Source: Ephemerocybe angulata (lineage: Eukaryota; Basidiomycota; Agaricomycetes; Agaricales; Psathyrellaceae). Taken from it: DNA of 64,000 nt. Of the stretch, positions 34,151 through 46,287 are shown piece by piece. The notes beneath the pieces are model-generated. The model saw only the letters and a program-made list of their open reading frames with translations, did not search any database and was not told the origin of the DNA. The position numbers and the translations under genes are program-made. How positions within the stretch are numbered: position 1 is the first letter of the stretch; each line of letters starts with the position of its first letter. The stretch spans positions 744,001 through 808,000 of the forward strand of contig JAACJK010000111.1 in assembly GCA_013368325.1 (NCBI GenBank). Reading direction: 5' to 3'.

Positions 34151-35354
34151 ATGGATCTTTTCAGTGCGTCATCCATTCACCGTTCTTTCCCCTTCTTTCT
34201 TCCCGTTTTGCGTCCATTTCGATCTGAAACTATCTTTCCCTTGTATTTCAGGAATTCGTTTGAGGCCGTTGCCCATAGAACTTCACGACGCCGTCTTCGA
34301 ATACCTTCCGTTATCCGACTTAAAGGTGCTCGCCTCTGTACAGCGCGCCTACAAGCCATTCGTGGCCGAGCACTTACGAATGAGGGTGGTCAGGCTTCTT
34401 GGGGAATATTTCCAAAGCGGAGACGCCGCCTTGAAGGCGATGGAACGGTTAGGGTGTGTCCTTTCTGGATCGGCCGCCCTTGAGGTGGTTGTCCCTGGGT
34501 CGTGCTCTCCGCGAAACCTAAACTTTTACTGTGCGAAGGGGGCTTCTCGTCGTATGCTCCGCTATATGGAAGAGTCTCCCGGATTTTCGAGGACGGATCC
34601 TCCGGCTAGGAAGTACGTAGCGGAGAGAGATCCAGCTCGCAAACTGGACGTGAATAATGGAGTAAGGCGCATGTATACCTTTCGCCACATCATCTCCGGG
34701 AGGTCAGTCTTCCTGACTGAATCGAACTCCGAGTCACCACTTGTCCCGATCTTTTATTTCCACACATCTCAGTTGATGAACGTTGTGGCGGGAACTGGAG
34801 CAATATGCTTCTACTCGGAGTTATCGGATAATTATACCGGTGTGTTCTCGCCAGTTTTCCAAGGTCACCGCAGCGCTGTTCAACTAATATCGTCGTCTTC
34901 AGGACTTAAAAACCTTCACCCAAGATTTGACGCGATTCATAGACCTGGGGTCACGGAAGCGTGGTCGAAGTTGGGCATGGGCACCCGAGAGGATTGTCAG
35001 GATCTCCACGGGAATCACGATAACCTCACCGCAAAGCAACGGCGAGGGATGTGCCAACGGTTCAGTAGGACCAGCGTCGACGCGTGGGTCACAAATATGG
35101 GTTATCAGCCTGGGCAATTATGCGTTGATCTCGGCCCAGTCGTATCGTGGAACTTGGGTCGTCATGTCACGAAAGGAACGGGGGACGTCGCCACTCAGAG
35201 ACCCATCGTTCGCATCGCTCGAGATGATTGGTATCTTAGGACGTACCGAGGTGCAGGGGAGTGGGTCGGATTCTACGTACCTGATGGGCGCGTCCCTGGG
35301 CTCGCCGAGACAGCCAGGTGGAAGTGGTCGTTTCCCAGTAAGGCTGCTGCATGA
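34151..35354 (+). CDS. F-box protein with nucleotidyltransferase-like region
   Basis: Exon 1 (34151-34163, MDLF) and exon 2 (34252-35354) are separated by an 88-nt intron (GTGCGT..TTTCAG); together 371 residues. The F-box starts at once: LRPLPIELHDAVFEYLPLSDLKVL. It is followed by LSGSAALEVV (the GSxAL start of a nucleotidyltransferase-like fold), NLNFYCAKGA, SGRSVFLTESNSESPLVPIF and HTSQLMNVV, an order I know from many Agaricomycete proteins of unknown function. The acidic residues expected after the GS motif are not clearly present (PRNLNFYC where active enzymes have DxD), so it may be inactive. Role unknown. Confidence 0.65.
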
Positions 35355-38233
35355 TGCGTGTGGGTGGAGAGCGACTGGGGCCCACGTCCGGATACGAAAC
35401 TTTGCCCGGTTCGAGTGCGACAGACGGGTGAAACGGTGGCAGGGCGAGGTCGATCTTGACTCGGATTTTGGAAGGCAAAGAAAGTTAATGGTACTTGCTG
35501 GGTTGTGCAGATCTGATGTTCGGGACTCGGAGTTGTGTCCCAATGATCATATATACATGGGTGGCTACACACTCGACCTTTTCTCGGTCAGAAAACAATT
35601 ATTACTTTGCTAATACCGATGGCCGAGGAGAGAAAGGCCTCGCTTCTGTTAGTGGATCAGTGTTAGTGGGGACGATGGGGACGGGGGCGGCTGTCGACAA
35701 CGACGAACTTCGGCAGGCGCGGCGTCGAGGGCGCTAGGCAGGTCGCCGGGGTCAGTCTCGGGAGGGCTGGAGCTGGACTCGTCTGTGCGGTAACTAACGG
35801 ACATGTCCTCCAGTTCCATATCGCTGATTTATACGAAGGGATCTCGAGGCGTCGGTTAGGGCGTCTAAGAGCTCAGTAAATAGGTGTCTTATGGCCGATG
35901 CAGCAAGGTGAAGCGTACCTTTGGTTTGAATTGAATAACGGAGTCGAGAAGCAAGCGCCCGTCAGAATGAAAGGAACTGGAACGGTGACATGACAAGTAC
36001 TTGGAGGGCTGAGGTAAACGTACGGCGCAGGGCGGTAATGGACGTATCTGTAGGGCTGGTGTATGTGTCCAACGAGCCACTGAACACATCCTGCAGCGAT
36101 TAGACGCCCGTCCACAGTGGTACGCTGAAATTCAAAAGACTTAGAACTTTTCTTTGGGTCTATTTACAAGGCCCGGCTGGAGTAATAAGGGAGGCATTTT
36201 AATTCGTTCCAGCTCTCCGTACAGACTATTTTTGTGACCTTCAGAGCAGTGGTCGTTGTGCAATACAGTACACCCAACTGAGAACCAGGTGGCTGTGCCA
36301 ACGCCTATCAAACCTCGACGATGTTCCATATTATTATCAACAGCGGCTGCAACGCGCCTGCATCGACACCCCATAACCCGTTTGCATCGTATTCACTGCA
36401 TCATGGAACTGACCGACCGCTGACATATAAATATAGGCCTCGCACCTAGGATGAGCGAAACTGGATTGACGGTTTCAGCTTCTCGTAGGTGGGTGGGTGT
36501 CGGTGGGGCCCTGATTGTAATTCGCTGCATTGAAAGGTGCAACTACCCCTTCGATCGCACCCTCCTCGCTGGAGGGGGTGGGATAACTGTCAAGAATCAA
36601 AATTAGGAGCGGCTGACGCGGGCAATGCGGGTGCTGTGGGGAGGGCAGTTGCCGTGGCGGTCGTTCCTGATATCGGGAGCAAGGCGAAGATTATCTAGGT
36701 CGAGGAGAATTTGCTGACAATGAGAATAGTTACCCATGGAACTGTGTATTGAAGAATCGTCGATTCGGAGAGCCGTAGGTCTGCTGAACGTTCATGCCAC
36801 TTGGGGTTAGGAACCCCATAATCCTGGACGTTGAGGGCGCCGTAGGTTTGGGCGTTGTTGCCATGCATCTGGCCCCGATTGAAGTTGAGGGCGGATACAC
36901 TCCCACTTAATGAGACGTTGAGAACCAAACGTAAGCATGGAGCACGCTACTGCACGTCGCAATGAGAGAGGGCAAGCGTATAGAGAGACGAGGGGAACTC
37001 ACCTTGCAATGCTACATCGAACCGTGCTGAGCCCCAGGTGGTTTGCGTCTTGTTCCCGCCCTGTAATTAGTTTGAGCCTGAAACTCGAGATCTGACATCG
37101 AAACTTTGAGATAGACTGAGGAGCCCGGCGTCCGCATAATCGCATCATCGAGTGAAGGTCGATTATAATATCCTCTCGATCAGCTCTCCCTGACGGTTGA
37201 CCACAGATCCTGGTTGCGTAGCCCAAGACACACTGTATACATCTCCTGTCAAGGCCCAGAGGAATGCCGGTCCATAGGAGAGGGTATCTCAGAAAAAAGC
37301 CAAGCCATCGCAACTTGAACACGAACTTGATGAAGAAGAGCGGGACTGCCTCTGCAGCCTCTTGCACAAGAGGCTGGGGGACCTTTGAATTCCCGCCCCG
37401 GACTTCGGGCCGCTGACTGTCCGAAATTGGCATACGGGTGTCCGGTGACCGGACATATTGTATTTCTCCACCAATCTTCCGGTGATAGTCTCAAGACTTT
37501 GGCAATGAATTCCTAGTGACTATCGATGAGGATTTGGTGCGTTTTCCTGCTGGGAGGTCCCTCCGTTAGACGAGATATTGCCAGTGGGTGCCACACATTG
37601 CATGTTCGGACAGGCAATCAGAACCTGATCGGACGGGACTGTGTCCGACTCACGTTGTCCGAACATCGGACATGGATGTTCTCATCACAAATTGCTTTTA
37701 CCTTCACGGTTCAATGTGTCAAGATATTCTATATATACATGTATGTACACAACTTCGCTGTTCAAGGCTGGGACTCGAGACATAAGGCTACGGTGAGTTC
37801 TGATTGTTTGCCTCTCAGGAAGCATGGTCGCTCAAAACGTCCCTTCAGAACTCTGGGTTTCATCTCCAATTTCAGACTTCTGATGAGGGCCAGCATGACA
37901 GCAAAGATTCCAGCGCCTTAGGACATGTGCCACGTTACAACAACTCGATCCTGGTCTTCTACGAACTGCTGGACGAATATACCGGCTGTTTACGTCGTCT
38001 GATTATAACTTCAAGGCTTGGCACAAGCAGTTGTCGAGACGATCTCTCTCGTGTGGCGGAGGTTTATAGGCGACGATGCGTGGTGGGCAGTCTGGGTTTC
38101 CTATGTATCACTTTAGCAATTGTTCTAAGGATATGAGCTGCAACCTGTGTGGACCGGCCCCGACACGCTCATCTGGGACGGGATAGGGCCGGACGCATCT
38201 TCGGTATCATCCTCGGCAACACTTTTCTTCTAG
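35355..38233. other. Long stretch without a supportable gene
   Basis: Frames of 60-145 codons occur on both strands; none has a motif. GTCCG/CGGAC words are clustered at 37430-37680, inside a region that also reads SLVWRRFIGDD in one short frame near 38046. A spliced gene ending at 38540 may begin here. Confidence 0.35.
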
Positions 38234-38540
38234 TCGCGGGCATTCACAAGCAATTGCGAAGTGCTTCAAAAGAAAAGTTGACACCTCAAAGTCGGAATCC
38301 CCTACCAAGACATCCACAATACCACCATCGTCGGCGACGCCTGTCCCGCCAACGCTTTCCTGCGTTATGGATTCACCGACGACTGTGGCCAATGTTGAGG
38401 AGCTGAATCGAGAGGCAAAGCCGGAGGCCGCCGCTCGTCATCGCCGGGCCTTGGAAGCTTTGAACTCTACCGTACTGTTTCCTACGCCTGCTCAACCTTG
38501 GCTGAACCTCACCGAGATATTCACCCTACGACAGCTCTAA
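38234..38540 (+). CDS. Probable last exon of an unknown gene
   Basis: After an AG at 38233 the frame is open for 102 codons to a TAA: a basic start (KCFKRKVDTSKSESPTKTS), a Pro/Ser/Thr stretch, then VEELNREAKPEAAARHRRAL and PWLNLTEIFTLRQL. Composition is protein-like, but the upstream exons cannot be fixed: the nearest GT donor would give a 30-nt intron. Confidence 0.35.
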
Positions 38541-38619
38541 TCATATTACAGTGAAGTATGTAAACAGTTCAAGAGATTTTCTAATCATCAGATCGACCCA
38601 GATCTGAAAAGGAATTGGT

Positions 38620-40128
38620 TCACAAGTCAGGATCCGTAACAAGAAGAACGGGGCGTCCATTGCAATCTTCAAGCTGCTGGACCTTTCTACCATCGCCTGT
38701 GACACCCTCCGTTTCCCACATGTAGAATTCGACGACTTCTAGCGTATTCCTCCGCAAAATCCATTCCCTCAGCACATCAACTTCGATGTCGGTTTTGATA
38801 AAGATTGAGCTCTTGAGCACAGGGCAGACGGTGGAAGGGAATTGGCGAAGGAGATTATTGCATAAGTGTGTCCTGTTGCAAGTTTGCAATTCACTGTCCA
38901 ATGGTGACATGAACATGCCCAACTTCAAGTGGAGGAGCAAGGGAGTGGATTTGAGGGTGTTTAAAAGTGCAGCGTGAAGAATGGGGGTTCCACTGAGCTC
39001 CAAGCTTGTGAGAAGGGTCCCAACACATGGAATACGGTAGTCGATGATTGGTACAGTCAAGTCTGGATGTGGTCTCGTCAGACTGAGAATGTTAATTGCA
39101 ACCCGTCTGGCAACAGGAAAATCGAGGGCCTCCAGGAACGTTTTAATGGAGTTGTCGTGATGAGTGCCCTCCTCTCGATACAGATATGTGATTTCAAAAG
39201 CTTCGAGTTCTGAGTGCTGTAGCTCCTCTCCAGTTTCCCACTGTTGGTGACCAAGGCAAGTCGCCTCCAGCTGCCTCAGAGCCGGGAAACGACGAAGAAG
39301 TTCGGAAATATCGCTGCGATACTGGGGTTTCCGAACTGCGATGGCAAGGAGGCCGAAGTGAATGTCATCGCGCCCGACTAATGGCGAGCACTCGTCGAGA
39401 GTCAGTCGGGTAAGCAACGGAGCGCTCAGCAGAGGCATATCTGCGAGCGGGCTTCATGGGGGTTGACGTCAGTAGCGATCGAATAACCTCTGAACTTTAC
39501 ATACACACCTGTGTCGACGTCTCGTTGGGGTTTCGAACTCAAGTCTACAGTCTGAAAGCAAGGCATCTTCAAGCCTGGGGAGGTCCTGGCTCCGGAGGTA
39601 TGATGCATAATGCTCTGAAGCCGAATGAACCGTGGCGGTCCGGATGAGAGAGGCGAGGTCGTATCTCTTGAAAAGCTCGAGGACGCCATCGGATATCTGG
39701 CGAGACTTGGATAGAGAAGAGGTCCCGCGACGGGGGGCGGTTGTGACATGAGTCGACGGCAAGACCACAAAGTGAAGAGGAATATGTGGCTTGGTATGTT
39801 TGAGAAATTCCTCGATTTCTCCTTCCTTCGTACTCATCGCTCCGCCCTCGTCAGTTTCAATAAAAAGCGTCTTGAATAACTCCGGAAGTGGCCCAAACAG
39901 GTCTATGAGGCTTTGTTGTGGAGGGAGCAGCATCTTATCGAGACGGCGACGAAATAGGGTTGTTTTTGTTGAGGAAGGTTCGCAGGTGAGAGACACTATG
40001 CGAAGATGAAGCTCCCTAGGCAGACGGTCAAACAATAGTGGAGTCTGGAGACGTGTTAATCCCAGCCACCTCTGAACACCTTATACACGTACTTCCAAAG
40101 TTTCAGCAGAAATGTCCAAGTACTTCAT
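38620..40128 (-). CDS. F-box-like protein
   Basis: Exons 40128-40093 (MKYLDISAETLE), 40044-39507 and 39440-38620; introns of 48 nt (GTACGT..ATTAAC..CAG) and 66 nt (GTGTAT..GCAG), phases 0 and 1. The product is 464 residues. The F-box-like start is FDRLPRELHLRIVSLTCEP. The rest is Leu-rich (LLTRLTLDECSPL; LLTSLELSGTPILHAALL; LLLHLKLGMF), as in LRR-type F-box proteins. Function by family: substrate adaptor of an SCF ligase (inferred). Its 5' end is 188 bp from the divergent coiled-coil gene, so they may share a promoter. Confidence 0.65.
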
Positions 40129-40316
40129 GTGGGGCAGTTGACTGGGAATACGTTTCTGCCTATTTCAAAGTGAATGCTTCTGAGCAAAGACCTGCCAGCA
40201 GCTCCGACATGGCGTGGACGTTTCCGAGGACTTCCATCACCTTCTTTTGAACCTTCCAGCGTCCCTTCATCGTCTTCCACGGCTGAACTTACTACCTGCA
40301 CAATCTTCGCTCCCCA

Positions 40317-43300
40317 ATGGCAGAGGATATACGGCGCGAGGAGTTTCTTGAAGTAGAGAATATGTCCAAGGATGTCCAAGAACTCGATCAGTGTATCCGA
40401 GAAGTGTCGTCTTTGTGCCTCTCAAACCAAGAAGTTGCTATTCAGCGCTTTGGAAATTTGATGACTCTGACGGTAAGCCATTGCCCCCTTGTGGTGGACG
40501 CTTACTTACATTGGAACGACCTTAAGGTCAGGATTAGCCAAGGTTTAGCCCATCTCTCTCCAGCGCAGAGGGTCGCACTGGTGTTGAACTTTTCGTCCGA
40601 GATGGGCAACTGGCTCGAGGAGGTGTTCTGTTATCGTGATAAGTACGACATAAAGTTGGGAGAACTGGATCTCTCGTACTTCAAGAAGGCGGGTGAAAGA
40701 ATCCAGAAGTTTGAGGTTGAGAATGGCATGGGGCAGGCGAAGAATCAGGGAACGCTGGCTGAGCGTGGATCCGACTACGGAGACGGCTGTGACGAAGCTG
40801 ATGAGGACGGCGAGGGGAAGAAGTTGGCCGCTACCACCCTGGACGGTGTGGAAAAGAAGAGGAGGGTAAACCCCAATGCCCAGGTGGATCTAGAGGTGGG
40901 GGAAGGCGGCATCCCCGCTAAGCGAAGGAGGGTCCAAACACAAGGGAAAGTAAATCAGGTACGGGCGACCGTCGGCAGCCAGGCCGTAGATCAGGAAGGA
41001 GGGGAGATAGATGGAGGTGAAGATCAGAGGGGGGAGAAAGGGAAACCAAGCGGGACAGAGACTATCGACGGCTCAACAGACTCCGAGTTGGAGGGTTCGC
41101 TTCCCACTCACCTCAAGTCTACAAGGGGGAATCTACACGGGCGGTTTTTCACGATCAAATGCAAGCATTGCGAGGCAGCGGGCCGGGATTGCATCGTCAA
41201 CAGCCAGAGAAAGTCTCGCGCGTCGGCATGTCTCGCCTGTTCGAAGGCCAAAAATCGTGGATGCGATAAATCGTCGAAGACCAAATCCACCGGTGGGCAG
41301 GGTAGTGACGATCCAAGCCAACAACAGGTTGCCAACACAAAGGGGAAAGAATACCCTGCTCGAAAGGTGGTGCCGCAGGCGAAGGTGAAGCCGTTGGACG
41401 GCAGCGTTCAAGGACAAGACAAGACAAGATTGACACCAAATAAGGGTACGAGGTTCCAGTGGTTGCTGCATTGTTTTCTCATATGAAGTTCCCCAACAGG
41501 AAAAGGGCTGGTACATCCGGGGGCAGAGAAGGAGCCGACCATAGGAACACAAGGCAGAACTCAACAAGCCTTCGAGGTCGGTCAGATCAGCACATCTCAT
41601 AGCCGTCCCAGGAGGCTGACTTCGTTTCAGCCCAATGAAGATTTAGTTGGAGACAACGGCATGACCGGCTCAGCAACAATGGATGATGGTTTTTCTGAAG
41701 ATGCACCAAACGACAATAGGAGTAGCAATTGGGTCTACGACACCGAAAAGAAACTTTCAGAGGTCACACGTACCTTACACTCAGTTCGCATTGACATGGA
41801 CGAATTATCCGAGACCGTTGAGAAGCAGGAAAAAGTAACCACCCTCGGTTTGGAATCACTAGACGCTAAATTCCAGCAGGAGGTGGGGGCCTTGCGCAAC
41901 GATGACTACGAGCACAACAAGAAATTCCGCGAGCTGAAGGCGCGACTTGCCGTTTTGGAAGGCGGGAAAGACGAGGAAATGATATTTCAATGCCAAATCG
42001 AAGACCGCGTCACATCAATGGTGATCAAAGAAAAGGAGAAGGAGGCATGGCTGAATCGACGACTCGAAGAACACCAGCAATCGCTGGACATCCTTTTGAA
42101 GGAGCTGAACGCGGGCAAAGCGCGTAACGAAAGGCACCAGGCCCTCGAGGATCGTTTTGCAGCCCTGGAGAAGGGAGTCAAGGGTACGAAGGCAGAGATG
42201 GAACAGGAGCTTCGGGAGGTGCAAAAATCGATGGACATCCTTTTGAAGCAGTTGGTCGAAGCGCTTGACGAAAAGCACAGGGCCCTCGAGGGTCGTATTA
42301 CAACCCTGGAGAAAGGAGTCGAGGGTACCACGACGGAGGTGGAACAGGAGCTTCGGGCAGTGCAAAAGTCGTTGGACGTCCTTTCGAAACAGATAAGCAC
42401 GGTCGAAGCACATGCCGAAAAGCACGGGGCCCTCGAGGATCGTATTACAACCCTGGAGAAGGGAGTCGAGGGTACGACGACGGAGGTGGAAAAGGAGCTT
42501 CGGGAAGTGCAAAAGTCGATGGACGTCCTTTCGAAACAGATAAGCACGGTCGAAGCGCATGACGAAAAGCACGGGGCCCTCGAGGATCGTATTACAACCC
42601 TGGAGAAGGGAGTCGAGGGTACGACGACGGAGGTGGAAAAGGAGCTTCGGGAAGTGCAAAAGTCGATGGACGTCCTTTCGAAACAGATAAGCACGGTCGA
42701 AGCGCATGACGAAAAGCACGGGGCCCTCGAGGGTCGTATTACAACCCTGGAGAAGGGAGTCGAGGGTACGACGACGGAGGTGGAAAAGGAGCTTCGGGAA
42801 GTGCAAAAGTCAATGGACGTCCTTTCGAAGCAACTAAACACGGTTGAAGCGCGTGACAAAAAGCACGGGGCCCTCGAGGATCGTATTACAACCCTGGAGA
42901 AGGGAGTCGAGGGTACGACGACGGAGGTGGAAAAGGAGCTTCAGGAAGTGCAGAAATCGATGGAAGTCCTTTCGAAGCAACTAAACACGGTCGAAGCGCG
43001 TGACAAAAAGCACGGGGCCCTCGAGGATCGTATTACAACCCTGGAGAAGGGAGTCGAGGGTACGACGACGGAGGTGGAAAAGGAGCTTCAGGAAGTGCAG
43101 AAATCGATGGAAGTCCTTTCGAAGCAGCTAAACACGGTCGAAGCGCGTGACAAAAAGCACAGAGCCCTCGAGGATCGTATTGCAGCCCTGGAGAAGGGCT
43201 TCGGGGATACTACAGAGCAGATGCAAGTGGGGGGCGTAATGGCGGCAATGACGGAGCTGTCGAAGAAAATAGACAACCTTCAGACTCGGGTGGATATAGG

Positions 43301-43922
43301 CGACTCTGGGCTGACGGAGAGGCTGGAAAGGCTCGTTGAAGTGAAATTTCGCGAAATGCAACAAAGGGATATGGAAGTGGCGGCAAAAGTGGAACATCAA
43401 GTGGCAAAGCTGTGTCATGACTACGACCTACGACTCCGGCAGATCCAAGCCATGCTCGAACGTTCCGAGCAGAGTAAATCCAGGGAACAGACACGAAGCT
43501 CCATGTCTGTTTTGGTGTCTTCCGGGGTGCAGGACCGTGACAAAGGCATGGAGGAGGACGGTCCAGTGTATGTCACGGATGGGGACCCCAAAACTTTGGA
43601 ATCCCCAGCCGGTGGTTCAAGCAATGCTGAGCTGCATTTCAAGACTGCGCCGCCCTCGAACACAACTGCTGAAGGAGGAGTCCAAGTAGACGAAGCGAAG
43701 TCAATCATAGGCGATGACGAGAGCGAACTCACAGAACAATCGGACGACGAGGATCCCCTATCCTCCCCAGCGGCCACTGGTGGGTCTTATGTGCCTCGTT
43801 CCGGGCAGCCAAGCATCGATGAGAGGCCGAAACAGAGGGCCCGCCCTGTTCATACACTCCCCCCAGCCCGGGTTCTTCCAGCTCGTCGCGGTACTGGAAG
43901 GCCAGGTCTGTTGCCAACCTAG
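40317..43922 (+). CDS. Long coiled-coil protein with Cys cluster and seven-fold 49-residue repeats
   Basis: Exons 40317-41445 and 41500-43922 (54-nt intron, GTACGA..CAACAG) give 1183 residues. A further 54-nt intron (40473-40526, GTAAGC..TTAAG) is possible and would keep frame. In order: helical N-terminus; acidic/basic linker with nuclear-signal-like KKRRV and AKRRRV; a Zn2Cys6-like cluster CKHCEAAGRDCIV..CLACSKAKNRGCD; a second linker; then from ~residue 470 a coiled coil made of near-identical 49-residue units; a last coiled coil; and an acidic, Ser/Pro-rich tail. The Cys cluster matches the Zn-binding region often found alone in mushroom proteins with a coiled coil. A DNA-associated scaffold is the likely role, inferred from architecture. 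Confidence 0.75.
42141..43220 (+). repeat. 147-bp tandem coding repeat (49 residues per unit)
   Basis: Units begin at 42141 (141 bp), 42282, 42429, 42576, 42723, 42870, 43017 and a partial one at 43164; from 42282 the spacing is exactly 147 bp. Each encodes ALExRITTLEKGVEGTTTEV, then KELREVQKS and a VLSKQ..TVEA end. Units 3 and 4, and 6 and 7, are almost identical in DNA, so they were copied recently. Forty-nine residues are seven heptads. Confidence 0.95.
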
Positions 43923-46287
43923 CTCGTCTTCGAAAATACGCTCGCCGGTTAGGCTTTCTTTGTCCGCCGTTACGCAGTTTATGTTAGGAGAATCTTTGTA
44001 CTTAGATACCCGCACCTCGCCTTGACTTCGTTACATTTATGCTACAGTATTCGACCTACAGATGATCACTTCCGGTGCACAGGCACGACTTGAGACCTCC
44101 CACCAATCCATTGTGCACAAGCGCCCGGCTGCGAGCAGGACCCCGGAATATACCCCTCGATGATAGATCCTCAGGAGGGGGTCCTGTCCGGACAAATTTG
44201 CGCCAAAACAGACCCCATATGTCCGGATAAAAATCCAGGTCTCCGACCTCCCAGGCGTCTGTGTCCGGACTGCAGATCCAGCCCAGGCATCCACGGGATT
44301 CGAACTCGGACGAATTTCGGGGACCCAAATGTCCATAGGTAGGGATCTGTAGGGATATTCAGGGGTCCTCTGCGAGCCCAGCAAAGTACAGTGGCGTCTG
44401 AATCGGTCTGATCCTGATGTGTACGAAAATGCCCATTTGACCCCATACCTGTGATATTTATGGCGACGAAAAGGAGGAATTTGGGCCAAAGGTTCGTTTT
44501 TTTATGTGTCGAATTAGCCCTAGTTGGTAGATAAGTAAGATACGAGGACGAACAAGGATCAGCTCGCCTGGCTGGGTCCGATCCTTGGGGTTTGCCTTGG
44601 CGGGAAGTTGGAACTGATGACCATCAGCCCGGAGCGGCCGGACTTGGCTGGCCATGAGTAGGCGCTGGAGGACCGCGAAAAACCGAGGAAAGACGACGAG
44701 AGAGGATGAGAAAGGTACGATATCCTCTCGAGAACGGAGAACGACTAATTCTGTGCCCTGGATGCAGTCGCGGACTCGCCGTCATTGTCGCAACATTGTC
44801 GATCAACAAAGCCGAGTCTTTGGTACGCGATATCTCCGGACTCCCCATACGACGAAGAGGGAGCCTGTCGCCAAGCAGCACCTTTGGGTCGGCGGGAAGG
44901 GGTGTGGGCTGGATGCGACGAGGACCTTATGGATGACGGGCCAGAGACTCGTGTCGCGGAATACCCTGGAATACCGGAATACTTGACTGGAATACTAGAA
45001 TACTTGACTGGAATATCTGCTATGACAAGGGAATACGGACGGTCTGGCTCAGAGGCCCAGCTAGATGGGGCGGGACTGGCGGGTGCGCGCAGTATGTCGA
45101 TCATCTTGCGCATGGGACACCCAGGAAAGGATTATGGATTGTGTGGTCGGGACGGTGAATCGCTAAGAAAGGGGACTATCGGACGGCGTACTGCCCTTCT
45201 ATTCGGTGCATATGAGTCCCTCCCAGTCCTGACCCCCGGGTCAGGCTGCGTAGCCCGTGCTGCCTGGATCGAAAAATTAATTTCCGGCGTGTGACTAGCT
45301 CGGGTTAGGAAATTGGCAGTTGCGCCGGGGTGCATAGAAGCATTTTTAGTGCGACCTCCTCGCTTACATCTACATGAGCTCCAATGACCTGCTCTAACCT
45401 CGCTATCGACGACCACGCTTTCTTAGAATCGCTCAACGCGGCCTTCGAACCCGAGAACATCTTTCATCAAAGGTTGAACCCAAGAATTTGTATTTTTCCG
45501 AGGAAGAAGACTACTAGTCGAGATTGAGGAAAATTACCGAGAGGAGATCGGTTGTACACCCACACCGCCCTCATCTCCGCAGGCTACACTAGGCTACACC
45601 GCTCGTTGCCACCGCTTCCCAGCGACCGGACGAGGCTTCCGATCCGGAGGAATCGTCTTCCCTGCCAGTACTTTTCTTGATATGCACACCGCTGTCCTTG
45701 TGTCAAAGCCGTCCCTGCAGCGGTCCACATATGTCATGTTTAGATTTGAAGTTGGAGATATCGGGGCTCGATACTGGGGCTCGATTTACCCCAAGCTCAG
45801 TGGCTTACAACTGCGCAGCGCAGCTACTACAACTAGAGCATCAGACACAATTGAGCTTATCAGATGTCAAGACTCTACTCACCGTACATAATACACAAGG
45901 GAACAGAGAGGGTAGAATCGCCTCCCTGCGTGAACCCTTCGAAAAGCCACGACGTTCGACACACTCCACATTCCCACTTCCAATACCTGCTCGACTAGTC
46001 GTATATTCGGGTCCTGGCGCGCGAAACTTTCCTGAAATAGCTTGACCCTCGGAAGAAGACACGGTTCCTGACTCCACAACGCCCAGCTAGACGACCACAC
46101 CTTCGCGACTTTTCCAAGAGGGACGAACACTGCTTTCATGCCCATTTCTTTGAAATCCGAATGTGCCATAGTTCCAGGAATCCATGTCGCCTCGTGCGAC
46201 TTCATCACTTCCTCGATTCGGACTATAGACACCCGCCGGCTGCTCCACGAGTACACGTCTATAAATTCTAATTGGCAACATCAGTAA
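43923..46287. other. Gene-free stretch with repeats
   Basis: Frames of 85-170 codons occur on both strands without motifs. TCCGGAC/TCCGGAT words cluster at 44188, 44221 and 44263, as at 13565-13635. GGAATAC-type words with GAATACTTGACTG repeated twice lie at about 44958-45018. Confidence 0.45.

Noticed and set aside
41987..42859. Long minus-strand open frames (290 and 263 codons) opposite the coiled-coil gene
   Set aside because: They are the antisense of the 147-bp repeat; the repeat period is a multiple of three, so any frame free of stops in one unit stays open through all units.
42141..43220. CRISPR-like or satellite array
   Set aside because: Units are contiguous without spacers, code for an in-register coiled coil and sit inside a spliced eukaryotic gene.
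44268..44310. tRNA T-arm look-alike (GTTCGAATCCC on the minus strand)
   Set aside because: The flanking bases do not form a 5-bp T stem and no acceptor, D or anticodon arm could be folded around it.
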